A DNA stretch of 14,651 nucleotides from Tannerellaceae bacterium (GCA_031284275.1 JAITAD010000029.1:1-14651), one strand, 5' to 3'; shown: positions 6,766-14,651, numbered from the stretch's first letter. Numbers and translations: made by a program. The notes: generated by a model from the sequence alone, not told the origin.

Positions 6766-8303
6766 ACGGAACGCATCTCGCGGATGACCGTGATCTTTAC
6801 CTGACCCGGGTAAGTCATCTCATCCTGGATGCGTTTTGCTATTTCGCCTGAGAGGCTTTCCGCCGCTTTGTCGTCTATCTTGTCCGCTCCGACGATCACG
6901 CGCAGCTCACGTCCCGCCTGTATGGCGTAAGTCTGCTGTACGCCCGGATACGACAAGCCCAACTGTTCCAAGTCGTTCAACCGCTTGATGTAGGCTTCCG
7001 CTATCTCGCGACGGGCACCGGGACGGGCGCCCGATATGGCGTCGCACACTTGGACGAGGGGCGCTATCAGCGTCTGCATCTCTATTTCGTCGTGATGGGC
7101 GCCTACGGCGTTGCATATCTCCGGTTTCTCCTTGAACTTCTCGCAAAGTTTCATCCCCAATAGGGCGTGAGGCAGTTCAGGTTCGTCGTCGGGCACCTTA
7201 CCGATGTCATGCAACAACCCTGCACGTTTGGCCTTTTTGGGATTCAGGCCAAGTTCCGACGCCATCACGGCGCAGAGGTTCGCCGTTTCTCTGGCGTGTT
7301 GCAGCAAGTTCTGACCGTAGGACGAGCGGAACTTCATCCGGCCTATCATACGCACAAGTTCGGGATGCAGGCCATGTACCCCAAGGTCTATGGTCGTCCG
7401 TTTACCCGTTTCGACGATTTCGTCTTCTATCTGTTGCCTGACCTTATTGACCACTTCCTCAATGCGCGCCGGATGGATACGGCCATCCTGTACCAACTGG
7501 TGAAGGGCCAGACGCGCCACTTCACGGCGAACGGGGTCGAAACCCGACAGCACGATAGCTTCCGGCGTGTCATCCACCACGATCTCTATCCCTGTCGCCG
7601 CTTCCAACGCACGGATATTCCGCCCTTCGCGGCCGATGATACGGCCTTTCACTTCGTCAGAGTCGATATGGAACACCGTTACCGAGTTTTCCACCGCCGT
7701 CTCCGTTGCCACACGCTGAATCGTTTGGATGACGATTTTTTTGGCCTCCTTGTTGGCCGTCATCTTCGCCTCTTCCATGATTTCGTCGATATGGGCTGAC
7801 GCTTGCGCTTTGGCCTCGTCTTTGAGCGTTTCCACCAGACGGGCTTTGGCTTCCTCTACCGACAGGCCGGATATCGCCTCCAGATGTTCCACCTCACGGC
7901 GTTGCAGCGTCTCCAATTCAGCCTTTTTCTTTTCGAGCAGCTCTTCACGTGCGGCGATATTTTCCTTTCGGCCATCTATCTCGGTCGTTTTACGCTGCAA
8001 CTCCTCCTGACGTTGAGTCAGCGACTGTTCCCGCTGTTTCAGACGGGCCTCCAACGACTGTATCCGCGTTTCTGAGGCCTGTACCTTCGCCCCTCGTTGC
8101 GCCACCTGCTTCTCCAATTCCGCTTGCAGGTGCAAAAACTTCTCTTTTACCTCTAACAGCTTGTTTTTCTTGATTACTTCGGCCTCTTTGGAGGCTTCTG
8201 CGACGATATCCTTATATTTCGACCGCGCTATAATCCGTTTCCCGAACCACCCTACTGTTCCACCGATAAGAAAAGAGCCTGCAATTGCTATGATTAGTTC
8301 CAT
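6750..8303 (-). CDS. rny: Ribonuclease Y
   Basis: This membrane-anchored endoribonuclease starts mRNA decay by cutting single-stranded A/U-rich sites. The 517 residues match the usual length and order. An N-terminal membrane helix spans about 3-20; a long charged coiled coil (about 35-145) is followed by a KH RNA-binding domain with [11 protein letters not shown] at 220-230. The HD metal-dependent domain has His336, LLHDIGK (363-369, His365-Asp366), His403-His404 and Asp421. All expected catalytic residues are present. The gene follows zapA on the same strand after a 62-base gap with no clear TAnnTTTG promoter, so it probably shares the promoter at 8992-9023. The last codons and stop lie in a 21-bp tandem duplication, and a composite repeat follows. 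Confidence 0.97.
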   Translation of the reverse strand: MELIIAIAGSFLIGGTVGWFGKRIIARSKYKDIVAEASKEAEVIKKNKLLEVKEKFLHLQAELEKQVAQRGAKVQASETRIQSLEARLKQREQSLTQRQEELQRKTTEIDGRKENIAAREELLEKKKAELETLQRREVEHLEAISGLSVEEAKARLVETLKDEAKAQASAHIDEIMEEAKMTANKEAKKIVIQTIQRVATETAVENSVTVFHIDSDEVKGRIIGREGRNIRALEAATGIEIVVDDTPEAIVLSGFDPVRREVARLALHQLVQDGRIHPARIEEVVNKVRQQIEDEIVETGKRTTIDLGVHGLHPELVRMIGRMKFRSSYGQNLLQHARETANLCAVMASELGLNPKKAKRAGLLHDIGKVPDDEPELPHALLGMKLCEKFKEKPEICNAVGAHHDEIEMQTLIAPLVQVCDAISGARPGARREIAEAYIKRLNDLEQLGLSYPGVQQTYAIQAGRELRVIVGADKIDDKAAESLSGEIAKRIQDEMTYPGQVKITVIREMRSVSYAK

Positions 8304-8365
8304 TTTGACAACATTTTATTTATATAGGTTCAATATATCCGCACTGTACACATCCCCCCGCTGTG

Positions 8366-8686
8366 TCAAGTCGTACGGTTAGTTTCCAGATAGGCGCCCA
8401 TCTCCTGCGTCAAGCGTTTCAGCGCCTCGGAGAACGGCGACGTGTCGTTACGCTCGCGCAGCCGTATCACCTCCGTTGCAAGTTGCAGCGAGGTCATTGC
8501 CAGCAGGTCTGTCGTCTCCTGCCGCGAAACGCCTCCGTGGCGTTGCCCGAAACGGATCAGCAGCGCACGCACCTCTTCCGCCGCACGGCGGTAAAGGTAC
8601 TCCTCGTCCCGACGCACCCGCAACCCGTAGGAGCCGTTGGCTATGTCTACGTGTATCAGGAACGTCTCGTCTGCTGATGCGCTCAT
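8366..8686 (-). CDS. zapA: Cell division protein ZapA
   Basis: The 106-residue protein matches the ZapA family: a small N-terminal beta region (FLIHVDIANGSYGLRV), a helix with RRDEEYLYRRAAEEV, and a C-terminal helix rich in Leu, Glu and Arg that forms the tetramer. ZapA binds FtsZ and bundles the Z-ring at mid-cell. The start is the ATG at 8686, whose ATGA overlaps the TGA of the upstream coiled-coil gene by four bases. The same frame extends upstream to 8908, but that part lacks ZapA features, is rich in Cys, Arg and Gly, and lies over the upstream gene. Expression is therefore probably translationally coupled. The rny gene follows after 62 bases. Confidence 0.85.
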   Translation of the reverse strand: MSASADETFLIHVDIANGSYGLRVRRDEEYLYRRAAEEVRALLIRFGQRHGGVSRQETTDLLAMTSLQLATEVIRLRERNDTSPFSEALKRLTQEMGAYLETNRTT

Positions 8687-8973
8687 TCGGCCAATGCTAT
8701 ACACCTGTTCACTTCCCGTACCATTTGCGACAAACGCGCACGCGCACGCTGCACATCCCCCGCATGTACCGTCACGATACGTGCCGTCAGCATATTGTCG
8801 TTCCGGATTGTCAGCGCCTCGATACGTCCTTCGGCTTCGTGCAAACTCGTCCGCACAACGGACAACGACTCCTCCAATTCGATGATCCTGCGCTTTTGCT
8901 TCTCGCAATGCGCCATCAAATCGCGAACCCGTACTTCAAACTCCGCCAGCAACACACGATGATCATCGGCCAT
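8683..8973 (-). CDS. Small coiled-coil protein encoded before zapA
   Basis: The 96-residue product is almost wholly helical. Residues 5-60 form a heptad-like coiled coil with regular Leu/Ile spacing (RRIIELEESLSVV, then EGRIEALTIRND), and a second helix at the end (RARARLSQMVREVNRCIAL) is separated by a short MLTARIVTVHAGD turn. There is no signal peptide or membrane segment. It is the first gene behind the promoter at 8992-9023, and its stop overlaps the zapA start by four bases (ATGA). I believe similar small proteins precede zapA in other Bacteroidales, but that is from memory. Its size, fold and coupling suggest a ZapB-like partner of ZapA in division (inference); sequence identity to ZapB is not evident. 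Confidence 0.8.
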   Translation of the reverse strand: MADDHRVLLAEFEVRVRDLMAHCEKQKRRIIELEESLSVVRTSLHEAEGRIEALTIRNDNMLTARIVTVHAGDVQRARARLSQMVREVNRCIALAE

Positions 8974-8991
8974 CTCAATCCTTTTTCACCG

Positions 8992-9023
8992 CAAAGGTAC
9001 ACCCTTTCCGACACTTCACCAAA
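8992..9023 (-). promoter_or_regulatory. Promoter of the coiled-coil-zapA-rny group
   Basis: On the minus strand TTTG (9020-9023) is followed by a 20-base spacer and TACCTTTG (8992-8999). Both boxes match the Bacteroidetes consensus perfectly and the spacing is ideal. The leader would be about 10-15 bases, with AAGGA in front of the ATG at 8973. No terminator is seen between the preceding HEPN gene (ending at 9040) and this promoter, so read-through from the frr operon is possible. Confidence 0.75.
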
Positions 9024-9039
9024 CCACCCGCCTTTTACC

Positions 9040-9480
9040 TCACGGCACTAAGGCGGACACGGACGAGAGGAGGTCGAGCGCTTGGAGGGCGTCCTCAGGG
9101 GTCAGCGGTTGGTCTGTGGCCACCGTCTCCAACGAACAGAGGCCGAAACGGTGATCGAGGGCGCGAATCCGACGGGACAGATCGTGGGGAATACTGACAT
9201 ACCGTTCGACAGTCTGCATCAGGGCGATAAAATTATGGTTCGCCGGCTCCGCTTGGTGCAGATGGCAGAGCGCTACGAGGTAACGCTCCATGGCAAGCGA
9301 CGCTACGTGGTATGTCAGGGCGGCATAGTTATCTCCACGTTGTGCGAACTGCTCCGCCGAGCGGTGGTAACCGCGGGCGTCGCACAGATCCGACGCATAG
9401 AGCGTCTCGTATTCCGCCGCTATCAGTGCGGAGCGGTCATTGGGAGCGACGGTAACGGATCGGATGGATGGCATCGGCAA
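9040..9480 (-). CDS. HEPN-domain protein, orphan
   Basis: The 146-residue protein is all-helical and looks like a HEPN domain. A long first helix around 17-50 is followed by the typical stretch NYAALTYHVASLAMERYLVAL (51-71, with the usual E-K/R-Y-L pattern), a short loop with NHNFIALMQ (81-89), and a later helix. RRIRALDH (103-110) offers an R-x5-H arrangement like the RNase motif of active HEPN toxins, but its position is not decisive. There is no adjacent nucleotidyltransferase (MNT) antitoxin gene. The ATG at 9480 overlaps the end of rsgA by 44 bases; a second ATG at 9474 overlaps by 38. It is probably co-transcribed with frr and rsgA, which hints at an RNA- or ribosome-related role. HEPN call moderate; function unknown. 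Confidence 0.7.
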   Translation of the reverse strand: MPMPSIRSVTVAPNDRSALIAAEYETLYASDLCDARGYHRSAEQFAQRGDNYAALTYHVASLAMERYLVALCHLHQAEPANHNFIALMQTVERYVSIPHDLSRRIRALDHRFGLCSLETVATDQPLTPEDALQALDLLSSVSALVP

Positions 9481-10375
9481 ACATATTTAGGTATGACTTG
9501 TAACGCGAAGGATGAAGACGGCCGGAGGCCAACGCCGCTTGCACGCCACACTCCGGCTCGTCCCGATGTGTACAGTCGGCAAAACGGCATTGACGGGAAG
9601 CCTCGAAAATATCCGGAAAGTAGAGCGTAAGTTCGCGCGGACTGATATCCAACTGCGCAAAACCCTTCACTCCCGGACTGTCGATAAGATAACCCTCACC
9701 GAAGGGTACCGCCATGTAAGACGTCGTGGTGTGCATCCCGCGGTGATGACGCTCGGAGAAACGCCCCTCCGCCAAGCCGGCAGAAGGCACCAGACGATTG
9801 ATAAGCGACGTCTTACCCGTTCCCGAATGTCCCGACACCAGCGTAAGGCCTGTTTTCAACAGGCACGACAATTCCTCCATCCCCTCACCGCTGTGCACCG
9901 ACAGCAACTGAGAACGGTAACCGATACCGCTGTACAACGCCGCCAGCTCTTCCGCCTCTGCACGTTCGGCAGGGGTGTAACGGTCGGCCTTGTTGAAGGC
10001 CGGGATGACGGGGATATGGTAGGCGGTAGCCGTCACCAGAAAACGGTCGATGAAGATGGTCGTCGTCGGAGGATGGTTGAGGTTGGCCAAAAGAAGCGCA
10101 CGGTCGATGTTGGCAGCGAGGATATGAGCCTCTCTCGACAGGTTGGGAGAACGGCGGATGATATAGTTGCGACGAGGGGCGATGGCGACGATGGATGCCT
10201 GACCGCCACCCGACGGCGCCACACTGACGTTGTCGCCTATGGCTACAGGATTGGTCGTTCGCGTCTCGCGCCGACGAAGGGAGGTGGCAGGAGTGCAGAT
10301 GAACGTCTCGCCGTCGGGCGTCCGTACCTCGTAGCGTGATCCGGTGTTCCGAACCACAAGCCCCTGCAACTCCAT
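9437..10375 (-). CDS. rsgA: Ribosome small subunit-dependent GTPase A
   Basis: RsgA (YjeQ) is a late 30S-subunit assembly GTPase. The 312 residues show the expected N-terminal OB-fold (about 1-70) and the circularly permuted GTPase order: G4 NKAD at 128-131, G1 GHSGTGKTS at 182-190, the HRGMHTTT switch at 211-218, and G3 DSPGVKG at 232-238. The zinc finger ligands Cys263, Cys268, His270 and Cys276 follow, then a helical tail. All key residues are present. Its ATG shares one base with the frr stop (TGATG), so the two are translationally coupled; both act on ribosomes outside elongation. The 3' end overlaps the HEPN gene by up to 44 bases. Confidence 0.97.
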   Translation of the reverse strand: MELQGLVVRNTGSRYEVRTPDGETFICTPATSLRRRETRTTNPVAIGDNVSVAPSGGGQASIVAIAPRRNYIIRRSPNLSREAHILAANIDRALLLANLNHPPTTTIFIDRFLVTATAYHIPVIPAFNKADRYTPAERAEAEELAALYSGIGYRSQLLSVHSGEGMEELSCLLKTGLTLVSGHSGTGKTSLINRLVPSAGLAEGRFSERHHRGMHTTTSYMAVPFGEGYLIDSPGVKGFAQLDISPRELTLYFPDIFEASRQCRFADCTHRDEPECGVQAALASGRLHPSRYKSYLNMFADAIHPIRYRRSQ

Positions 10376-10935
10376 CAGACCGTCATGATTTCTTTCTCTT
10401 TGGCTGACGTAATCTCATCCAGACGCTTGACATACTTGTCGTGTATCTTCTGCACTTCGGCTTCCGTATCTTTTTCGATGTCTTCGGGAACACCTTCCTT
10501 GACAGCCTTTTTGAGTTGCTCGATAGCCTCGCGCCGAGCGTTGCGGACGCTCACCTTCGCCGCCTCGGACTCCTGTTTAGCCTGTTTGACCAACTGACGG
10601 CGACGCTCCTCCGTCAACGGAGGGATACCCAGACGGATAACCTCGCCGTTGTTGTCGGGGGTGATACCTACCTCAGAATTGAGGATAGCCTTTTCTATCT
10701 CCTTAATAAGCGGTTTCTCCCAAGGGGTGATGATGATCGTCTTGGCGTCCGGCGTGTTCACCGAGGCGACGTTGGAAAGCGGAACCATGCTGCCGTAGTA
10801 GAGAACCTTCACTCCGTCGAGAATCTTCGGATTCGCCTTCCCCGCACGGATACGGGACAGGAGTTCGTCCAGATGGCTCGCTGCCTGTTCCATCTTGGCT
10901 TCTGCGGCTTTCACGTACTGCTTGATGTCCGTCAT
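10375..10935 (-). CDS. frr: Ribosome recycling factor
   Basis: The protein splits the post-termination ribosome together with EF-G. The 186 residues match the family length closely. Visible family features are the long helix with [15 protein letters not shown] near the start, [16 protein letters not shown], the [19 protein letters not shown] segment, [18 protein letters not shown], and the charged C-terminal helix ending KEKEIMTV. The start at 10935 lies about 29 bases downstream of a TACCTTTG box on the minus strand (10964-10971). It is the first gene of a compact frr-rsgA-HEPN group and is divergent from the SusC-like gene. Confidence 0.97.
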   Translation of the reverse strand: MTDIKQYVKAAEAKMEQAASHLDELLSRIRAGKANPKILDGVKVLYYGSMVPLSNVASVNTPDAKTIIITPWEKPLIKEIEKAILNSEVGITPDNNGEVIRLGIPPLTEERRRQLVKQAKQESEAAKVSVRNARREAIEQLKKAVKEGVPEDIEKDTEAEVQKIHDKYVKRLDEITSAKEKEIMTV

Positions 10936-10946
10936 GAGTAAGCTGT

Positions 10947-10979
10947 TTTGTTGGATTGCGCTACAAAGGTATATCTTTG
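10947..10979 (+). promoter_or_regulatory. Promoter of the SusC-like gene
   Basis: TTTG at 10947-10950, a 21-base spacer, and TATCTTTG at 10972-10979 fit the Bacteroidetes consensus perfectly. The start site would lie near 10986, giving a leader of about 30 bases before the ATG at 11018. The -33 region overlaps the expected start and leader of frr. Confidence 0.75.
10964..10971 (-). promoter_or_regulatory. -7 box of the frr-rsgA-HEPN operon
   Basis: On the minus strand this reads TACCTTTG, a perfect -7 box, and would give a leader of about 20 bases for frr. It directly abuts the -7 box of the divergent SusC-like gene (10972-10979), forming a near-perfect palindrome at 10961-10982. The -33 element for this strand is weak. 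Confidence 0.6.
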
Positions 10980-11017
10980 TAGCCGAAATAAGGATGTACG
11001 GCGGATGATAAAGTGAT

Positions 11018-13120
11018 ATGCGACGGAAAGCGTGGATAGGATATGTCTTGATACCCGCCGCACTGCTGACGGCAAGTCCTCAGGCAGAGGCGCAACGACA
11101 GCCGGCGGTGATAACCGTGCGGGGGGTCGTCACCTCGATATCCGACGGGATGCCTGTCGTCGGGGCGACGGTCCTTCGAGAAGGGTCGGACAGTGAAACC
11201 GCTACCGACCGCATGGGTGAGTTCCTCCTCACCCTGCCCCCCGGCAGTACGCTCCGCATAGCCGCCGCCGGATACATCCCACAGACGCTCAATCTGCGGG
11301 AGGGGCAGACACTCTACCGCATACGGCTACGTACCGAAGACGTCGCCCCCGAAGAGCAGCTCGGCTATCCCACCACCCTCACCCTCGATGAACTCTTGCA
11401 GGGACGGCTTGCCGGAGTGCAAGTCTTCCGTAACGATTGGGCGCCCGGCGCACTTGCGAAAGTGACTGTCCATGGTGCGCCTGCCCCACCGCTTTACGTC
11501 GTGGACGGTATCCCCTGGCAGGAAGGCATTGATGCGCTGGCGCCCGCCGATATCATCGCCGTCGAAGTCGTCAAGGACGCCGCCGAGCTTGCCCTGTACG
11601 GAAACGAAGGATATCACGGCGTCCTCCGCATCACCACACGCAGCGGAAAAGCCGGCGCCACGACGATTTCTTACGACGGCGCACTCTCCGCACAGCAAAC
11701 CGCACGCACGCTGCCGAGCCTCAGTCTGCCCGAATACGCCGCCTATGTCCAAGCCCGCCGGCCATACGTGTCCGCCGAAATCCTCCACCCTGCCGTACGC
11801 TCAGCACTGGCTTCGACGCTGCTGCCCGGATACGTATCCACCGCCTTGCTCAACCCTGCCGTTCTGGCGGAGGAAACGGACTGGCAGCAGGATATTTTCC
11901 GGCCGGCGCTGATGCACTCCCATCAGGTCAGCCTCCGTGGCGGTACCGAACGACTGCGACTCTCCGCTTCCTCCGGATGGACCGACCGGCAAGGTACCAT
12001 CGTCGGCTCCGACTTCTCCCGTTTCCATATGCGCCTTCGACTCGACGCTCGCGTGAACCGTTGGCTCGCCGCAGGCGCCTCTCTGGCTTACGCAAGCATC
12101 GGACAGACGCTCATTGATGACGGACTGATCGCCCAAGCCATGCGCACCCCTCCTTACCGACACGTCGATATCCCCCCAAGCCAACGTAACGACGACAACC
12201 GAACCACCGGCGCTTTCTACGCCGACATCACCCCCCTCAAAGGACTTGCCCTCCGCTCCGAGTACGGATTCGAAGAAGATAACGAACGCTTCGGAGAAAC
12301 GTCTGCCCGACATGCCGCCCATTGGAGATGGCAGAACCGCGCAAGCTATGCCGCCGACAAAGGACGAAACCACCTGTCCTTCCTCGCCGGCTTCGACCTG
12401 ATGTCCCTTTACGGATATCGTGGAAAAGCGGCATACGGCAACCTGCGCTACGATTACGACAAACGCTACTTCCTCGCCCTGACCATCCGTACCGACAACC
12501 CCGCTTTCAGCGAGATTACCGAACATACCGGCGCCGCCTCTTTCGCATGGTCGATTGCCGATGAACCTTTCCTGCGCGACAACGGATGGCTGTCCACCTT
12601 GAAACTGCACGCCGGACTGTCTACCTGCGGAAGCGCCGCGGGACTGGATCTCGGCTTCCTCGACGACCGTTTCACCCTCGACGTCGATGTCTTCGACCAA
12701 ATCTATCCGGGATGGATACCCTACGAACCCGTCCGGCAGGGTATTGACCTCGCCCTGCGTTTCGTCAATATCGACCGTCCCGATTGCCGATGGACAACCG
12801 CCTTGAACGCTACTTTCTGCTCGGGGCCGACTTTCGGTTTCTATAATACGGTAACCTTTCACGGCATTGAGGCGAGCCTCGACTTTGTCGGAGCGCACAG
12901 CCTCGAACCCGCCGACTTCATCCGGCTCAATAACGCCGCCCTCGGCTATTCCTTCCCCCACAAACTCCTCAAACCTCTCTCCCTCGGCGCACTCAAAATA
13001 CAAGCCTCCTTGCAGAACCCCTGTGTCTTCTCCCAACACATCGGCTTCGACCCCGAAACCGCCCTCTACGCCTACCCTCCCTACCGCGCCGCCACCCTCG
13101 CCCTCCACCTCCGCTTCTAA
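11018..13120 (+). CDS. Short SusC/RagA-type TonB-dependent outer-membrane protein
   Basis: The 700-residue protein has a signal peptide (about 1-26, AEA before Gln), a carboxypeptidase-regulatory-like domain (about 33-105; [16 protein letters not shown], then [13 protein letters not shown]) and a SusC-type plug with [11 protein letters not shown] (127-137), [11 protein letters not shown] (157-167), [18 protein letters not shown] (178-195) and [11 protein letters not shown] (201-211). A barrel then runs to the terminal Phe; [15 protein letters not shown] near the end is typical of the SusC family. Family members import large ligands using TonB energy. It is far below the common length of about 1000 residues, the region where a TonB box is expected ([10 protein letters not shown]) is degenerate, and no susD gene is beside it. 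The reading frame is intact, so it is a reduced form rather than a pseudogene. Ligand unknown. Confidence 0.88.
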   Translation: MRRKAWIGYVLIPAALLTASPQAEAQRQPAVITVRGVVTSISDGMPVVGATVLREGSDSETATDRMGEFLLTLPPGSTLRIAAAGYIPQTLNLREGQTLYRIRLRTEDVAPEEQLGYPTTLTLDELLQGRLAGVQVFRNDWAPGALAKVTVHGAPAPPLYVVDGIPWQEGIDALAPADIIAVEVVKDAAELALYGNEGYHGVLRITTRSGKAGATTISYDGALSAQQTARTLPSLSLPEYAAYVQARRPYVSAEILHPAVRSALASTLLPGYVSTALLNPAVLAEETDWQQDIFRPALMHSHQVSLRGGTERLRLSASSGWTDRQGTIVGSDFSRFHMRLRLDARVNRWLAAGASLAYASIGQTLIDDGLIAQAMRTPPYRHVDIPPSQRNDDNRTTGAFYADITPLKGLALRSEYGFEEDNERFGETSARHAAHWRWQNRASYAADKGRNHLSFLAGFDLMSLYGYRGKAAYGNLRYDYDKRYFLALTIRTDNPAFSEITEHTGAASFAWSIADEPFLRDNGWLSTLKLHAGLSTCGSAAGLDLGFLDDRFTLDVDVFDQIYPGWIPYEPVRQGIDLALRFVNIDRPDCRWTTALNATFCSGPTFGFYNTVTFHGIEASLDFVGAHSLEPADFIRLNNAALGYSFPHKLLKPLSLGALKIQASLQNPCVFSQHIGFDPETALYAYPPYRAATLALHLRF

Positions 13121-13149
13121 CTTCCCCCTTCCCTCTACCTTACCCGTTG

Positions 13150-13194
13150 CCCGTTGTCCTTCCCTCTCCCCCACCAAGAGGAAGATACAACGGG
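13150..13194 (+). other. Long imperfect hairpin after the SusC-like gene
   Basis: CCCGTTGT at 13150-13157 pairs with ACAACGGG at 13187-13194, and the inner arms CTTCCCTCT and AGAGGAAG extend the stem around a C-rich loop. The left arm is preceded by a tandem copy of CCCGTTG (13143-13149). It may end the upstream transcript or stabilise its 3' end, but no T tract follows. The whole 13121-13341 gap holds no gene that I can support; its first 55 bases are pyrimidine-rich. Confidence 0.4.
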
Positions 13195-13265
13195 TTGAAA
13201 TCCCTAATTTGGCAACATTGAGTGGCTGTTACAAAGGATATTACAAAAATTGCCCAAACTGCTTG

Positions 13266-13290
13266 GATTACCTTTTTGTGATTACCTTTG
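13266..13290 (+). promoter_or_regulatory. Probable -7 region of the YidE/AspT-type transporter
   Basis: TACCTTTG at 13283-13290 is a perfect -7 box, and TACCTTTT at 13269-13276 is one base off. The decamer GATTACCTTT is present twice (13266-13275 and 13280-13289). No clear TTTG is found at the right distance upstream; the nearest candidate, TTGG at 13263, is too close to the main box. The leader from the main box would be about 45 bases. Confidence 0.5.
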
Positions 13291-13341
13291 AGGCCACATT
13301 CTTAATAGGGTATTTTTATTTACAGTCTTAATTAGAGGCAA

Positions 13342-14651
13342 ATGGGGTTGGATTGGTTGTATGAACTGCTGGCCGGAGAAAGCGTAGCTCATTCCATCTT
13401 CGTCTTGTCGGTAGCTATCGCCGCAGGGGTTCGATTAGGTAAAGTCAAGGTGTTCGGTGTTTCCATCGGGATGACGTTTATCCTTTTCGTGTGTATCCTG
13501 TTGGGGCATTGGGGTTTTACGGCAGATAGGGCGGTATTGCACTTCTTTAAGGAGTTCGGGCTGATATTGTTCGTCTTCGCCGTGGGGATGCAGGTAGGGC
13601 CGGGGTTCTTTTCGTCGTTCAAGCACGGGGGGATGACGCTCAACCTGCTGGCATGCTCTGTGGTGTTGCTGGGGGCCGGCCTCACCTTGGCGATACACTT
13701 CATAACGGGAACGCCGATGGCCACCATGGTGGGGATTATGTCAGGCGCCGTCACGAACACACCCGGGTGGGGGGCTGCACAACAAGCCTTTCTGGATGTC
13801 ACCAAACACATGGACGAGACCATCGCCATGGGTTATGCCGTAGCCTATCCCTTGGGAGTCATCGGCATCATCCTCTCCATCCTCTTCGTGCGTTATGCTT
13901 TTCGGGTGAACCTGCAAGAAGAAGTGGACAAGATTACGGAGTTGGAAGAACGGAATGCTCACGGCGCCACGTCGCTCTCGCTGGTAGTAAAAAACCCCGC
14001 CGTCTTCGGAAAAACGGTCAAGCAGATATCCGTTCTGCTCAGCCACAACAAGTTCGTTATCTCTCGTATCCTGCGCAACGATATCCATGAAGATTTGGTC
14101 TCGGGAAGCACCGTCTTGCATGAAAACGACAAGATACTCGTCATCACCACCGACGACGATGCCGAAGTCATCCGCACTTTCATTGGCGAAGAGATATCCA
14201 TGAGCAATGAGGAGTGGATGCAGCAAAAGCATACCCAGCTTGTCAGCCGCCGTATCATTGTGACCAAACCGGAACTGAGCGGTAAACGGCTGGGCGACCT
14301 CCATCTGCGCAACATGTACGGAGTGAATATTACGCGTATCAACCGATCGGGAATCGACATGGTGGCCATGCACGGCCTCGCCTTACAGATGGGCGACCGC
14401 CTGACGGTGGTGGGGACGGAAGAAGCCGTGCAAAAAGTGGGTGATGCCCTTGGCAATTCCATGAAACGGTTGAACGAACCGAACCTGATTGCGCTTTTCG
14501 TCGGTATCGCTCTGGGCATCATATTGGGGAGTATCCCGTTCGCTTTTCCGGGTATCCCGCAGCCCATCAAGTTGGGGCTGGCCGGCGGACCGCTCATCGT
14601 GGCCATCCTGCTCAGTAGTTTCGGATACAAATACCGCTTCGTCACCTACAC
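13342..14651 (+). CDS. YidE/AspT-family transporter with two RCK_C domains, 3' truncated by window
   Basis: The frame is open from the ATG at 13342 to the window edge (436 complete codons). The N-terminal part is hydrophobic, with about five membrane helices before residue 190, and contains the family signature SGAVTNTPG (134-142) followed by WGAAQQA. Two RCK_C (TrkA_C) regulatory domains follow in the cytoplasm, about 212-285 and 304-369. A second membrane half starts near 381 (LIALFVGIALGIILG). This order is that of the aspartate-alanine antiporter-like family, whose members are about 550 residues long, so roughly 120 residues lie beyond the window. AspT itself exchanges aspartate for alanine; the substrate of the Bacteroidales members is unknown. 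The gene appears to have its own promoter (13283-13290) and is separated from the SusC-like gene by 221 bases. Confidence 0.92.
   Translation, partial: MGLDWLYELLAGESVAHSIFVLSVAIAAGVRLGKVKVFGVSIGMTFILFVCILLGHWGFTADRAVLHFFKEFGLILFVFAVGMQVGPGFFSSFKHGGMTLNLLACSVVLLGAGLTLAIHFITGTPMATMVGIMSGAVTNTPGWGAAQQAFLDVTKHMDETIAMGYAVAYPLGVIGIILSILFVRYAFRVNLQEEVDKITELEERNAHGATSLSLVVKNPAVFGKTVKQISVLLSHNKFVISRILRNDIHEDLVSGSTVLHENDKILVITTDDDAEVIRTFIGEEISMSNEEWMQQKHTQLVSRRIIVTKPELSGKRLGDLHLRNMYGVNITRINRSGIDMVAMHGLALQMGDRLTVVGTEEAVQKVGDALGNSMKRLNEPNLIALFVGIALGIILGSIPFAFPGIPQPIKLGLAGGPLIVAILLSSFGYKYRFVTY

Noticed and set aside
8304..8365. Possible 6S RNA between zapA and rny, because 6S RNA lies beside zapA in Proteobacteria
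   Set aside because: The gap is only 62 bases, far too short for a 6S RNA, and shows no long open-bubble hairpin.
8687..8908. In-frame upstream extension of zapA
   Set aside because: The extension is Cys/Arg/Gly-rich, unlike ZapA, and lies over the coiled-coil gene. The ATGA overlap at 8683-8686 marks a better start.
9437..9480. Overlap of rsgA and the HEPN gene taken as a sign of a frameshift or fusion
   Set aside because: RsgA is full length with its zinc finger and tail, and the HEPN frame has its own ATG codons. Both genes look complete, so it is a true overlap or a later non-ATG start.
11801..13177. Long minus-strand open frame of 458 codons opposite the SusC-like gene
   Set aside because: The plus-strand frame has clear SusC motifs, while this product is Gly/Glu/Val-rich with no motifs and appears to be a by-product of the GC-rich codon pattern.

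Overview
The window looks like chromosomal DNA from a Bacteroidales bacterium, perhaps Tannerellaceae because the base composition is rather GC-rich for the order; the genus is a guess. The support is a SusC/RagA-type outer-membrane protein, a DUF5723-type barrel, a YidE/AspT-type transporter, the set coiled-coil protein-zapA-rny, and several promoters of the Bacteroidetes type (TAnnTTTG at -7, TTTG about 20 bases upstream). No tRNA, rRNA, CRISPR array, transposase, integrase or phage gene is visible.

Layout. (1) 128-3167, plus strand: a large lipoprotein followed after 31 bases by a DUF5723-type outer-membrane barrel, probably one envelope operon. (2) 3243-6371, minus strand: a fosmidomycin-resistance-type MFS exporter, a radical SAM protein whose start overlaps the MFS stop by one base, and purC (purine synthesis). 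(3) 6482-6652, plus strand: a small 2[4Fe-4S] ferredoxin divergent from the MFS gene. (4) 6750-8973, minus strand: a 96-residue coiled-coil protein, zapA and rny (RNase Y), behind a strong predicted promoter. (5) 9040-10935, minus strand: frr (ribosome recycling), rsgA (30S assembly GTPase) and an orphan HEPN-domain protein, overlapping one another. (6) 11018-13120, plus strand: an unusually short SusC-like protein with no SusD partner, divergent from frr. Its -7 box abuts the predicted frr -7 box, the two forming a near-perfect palindrome. (7) 13342 to the window end, plus strand: a YidE/AspT-family transporter cut by the window edge.

Non-coding structure. A composite hairpin repeat (CCCC-TTC-GGGG then TTTACTGCGC, TGGCGC, TTTACTTACA and a GTGTGG...CCAATACC tail) sits at both convergent gene junctions, 3169-3264 and 6653-6727. 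A shorter relative lies in the purC leader at 4222-4247. The first copy runs into purC and encodes its last residues. Next to the second copy is an exact 21-bp tandem duplication covering the end of rny.

Most of the window is housekeeping or envelope biology. I see no complete new defence or mobile system. The parts most worth following are the radical SAM/exporter pair, the coiled-coil-zapA-rny set, the HEPN protein tied to ribosome factors, the abutting promoters and the repeat family.
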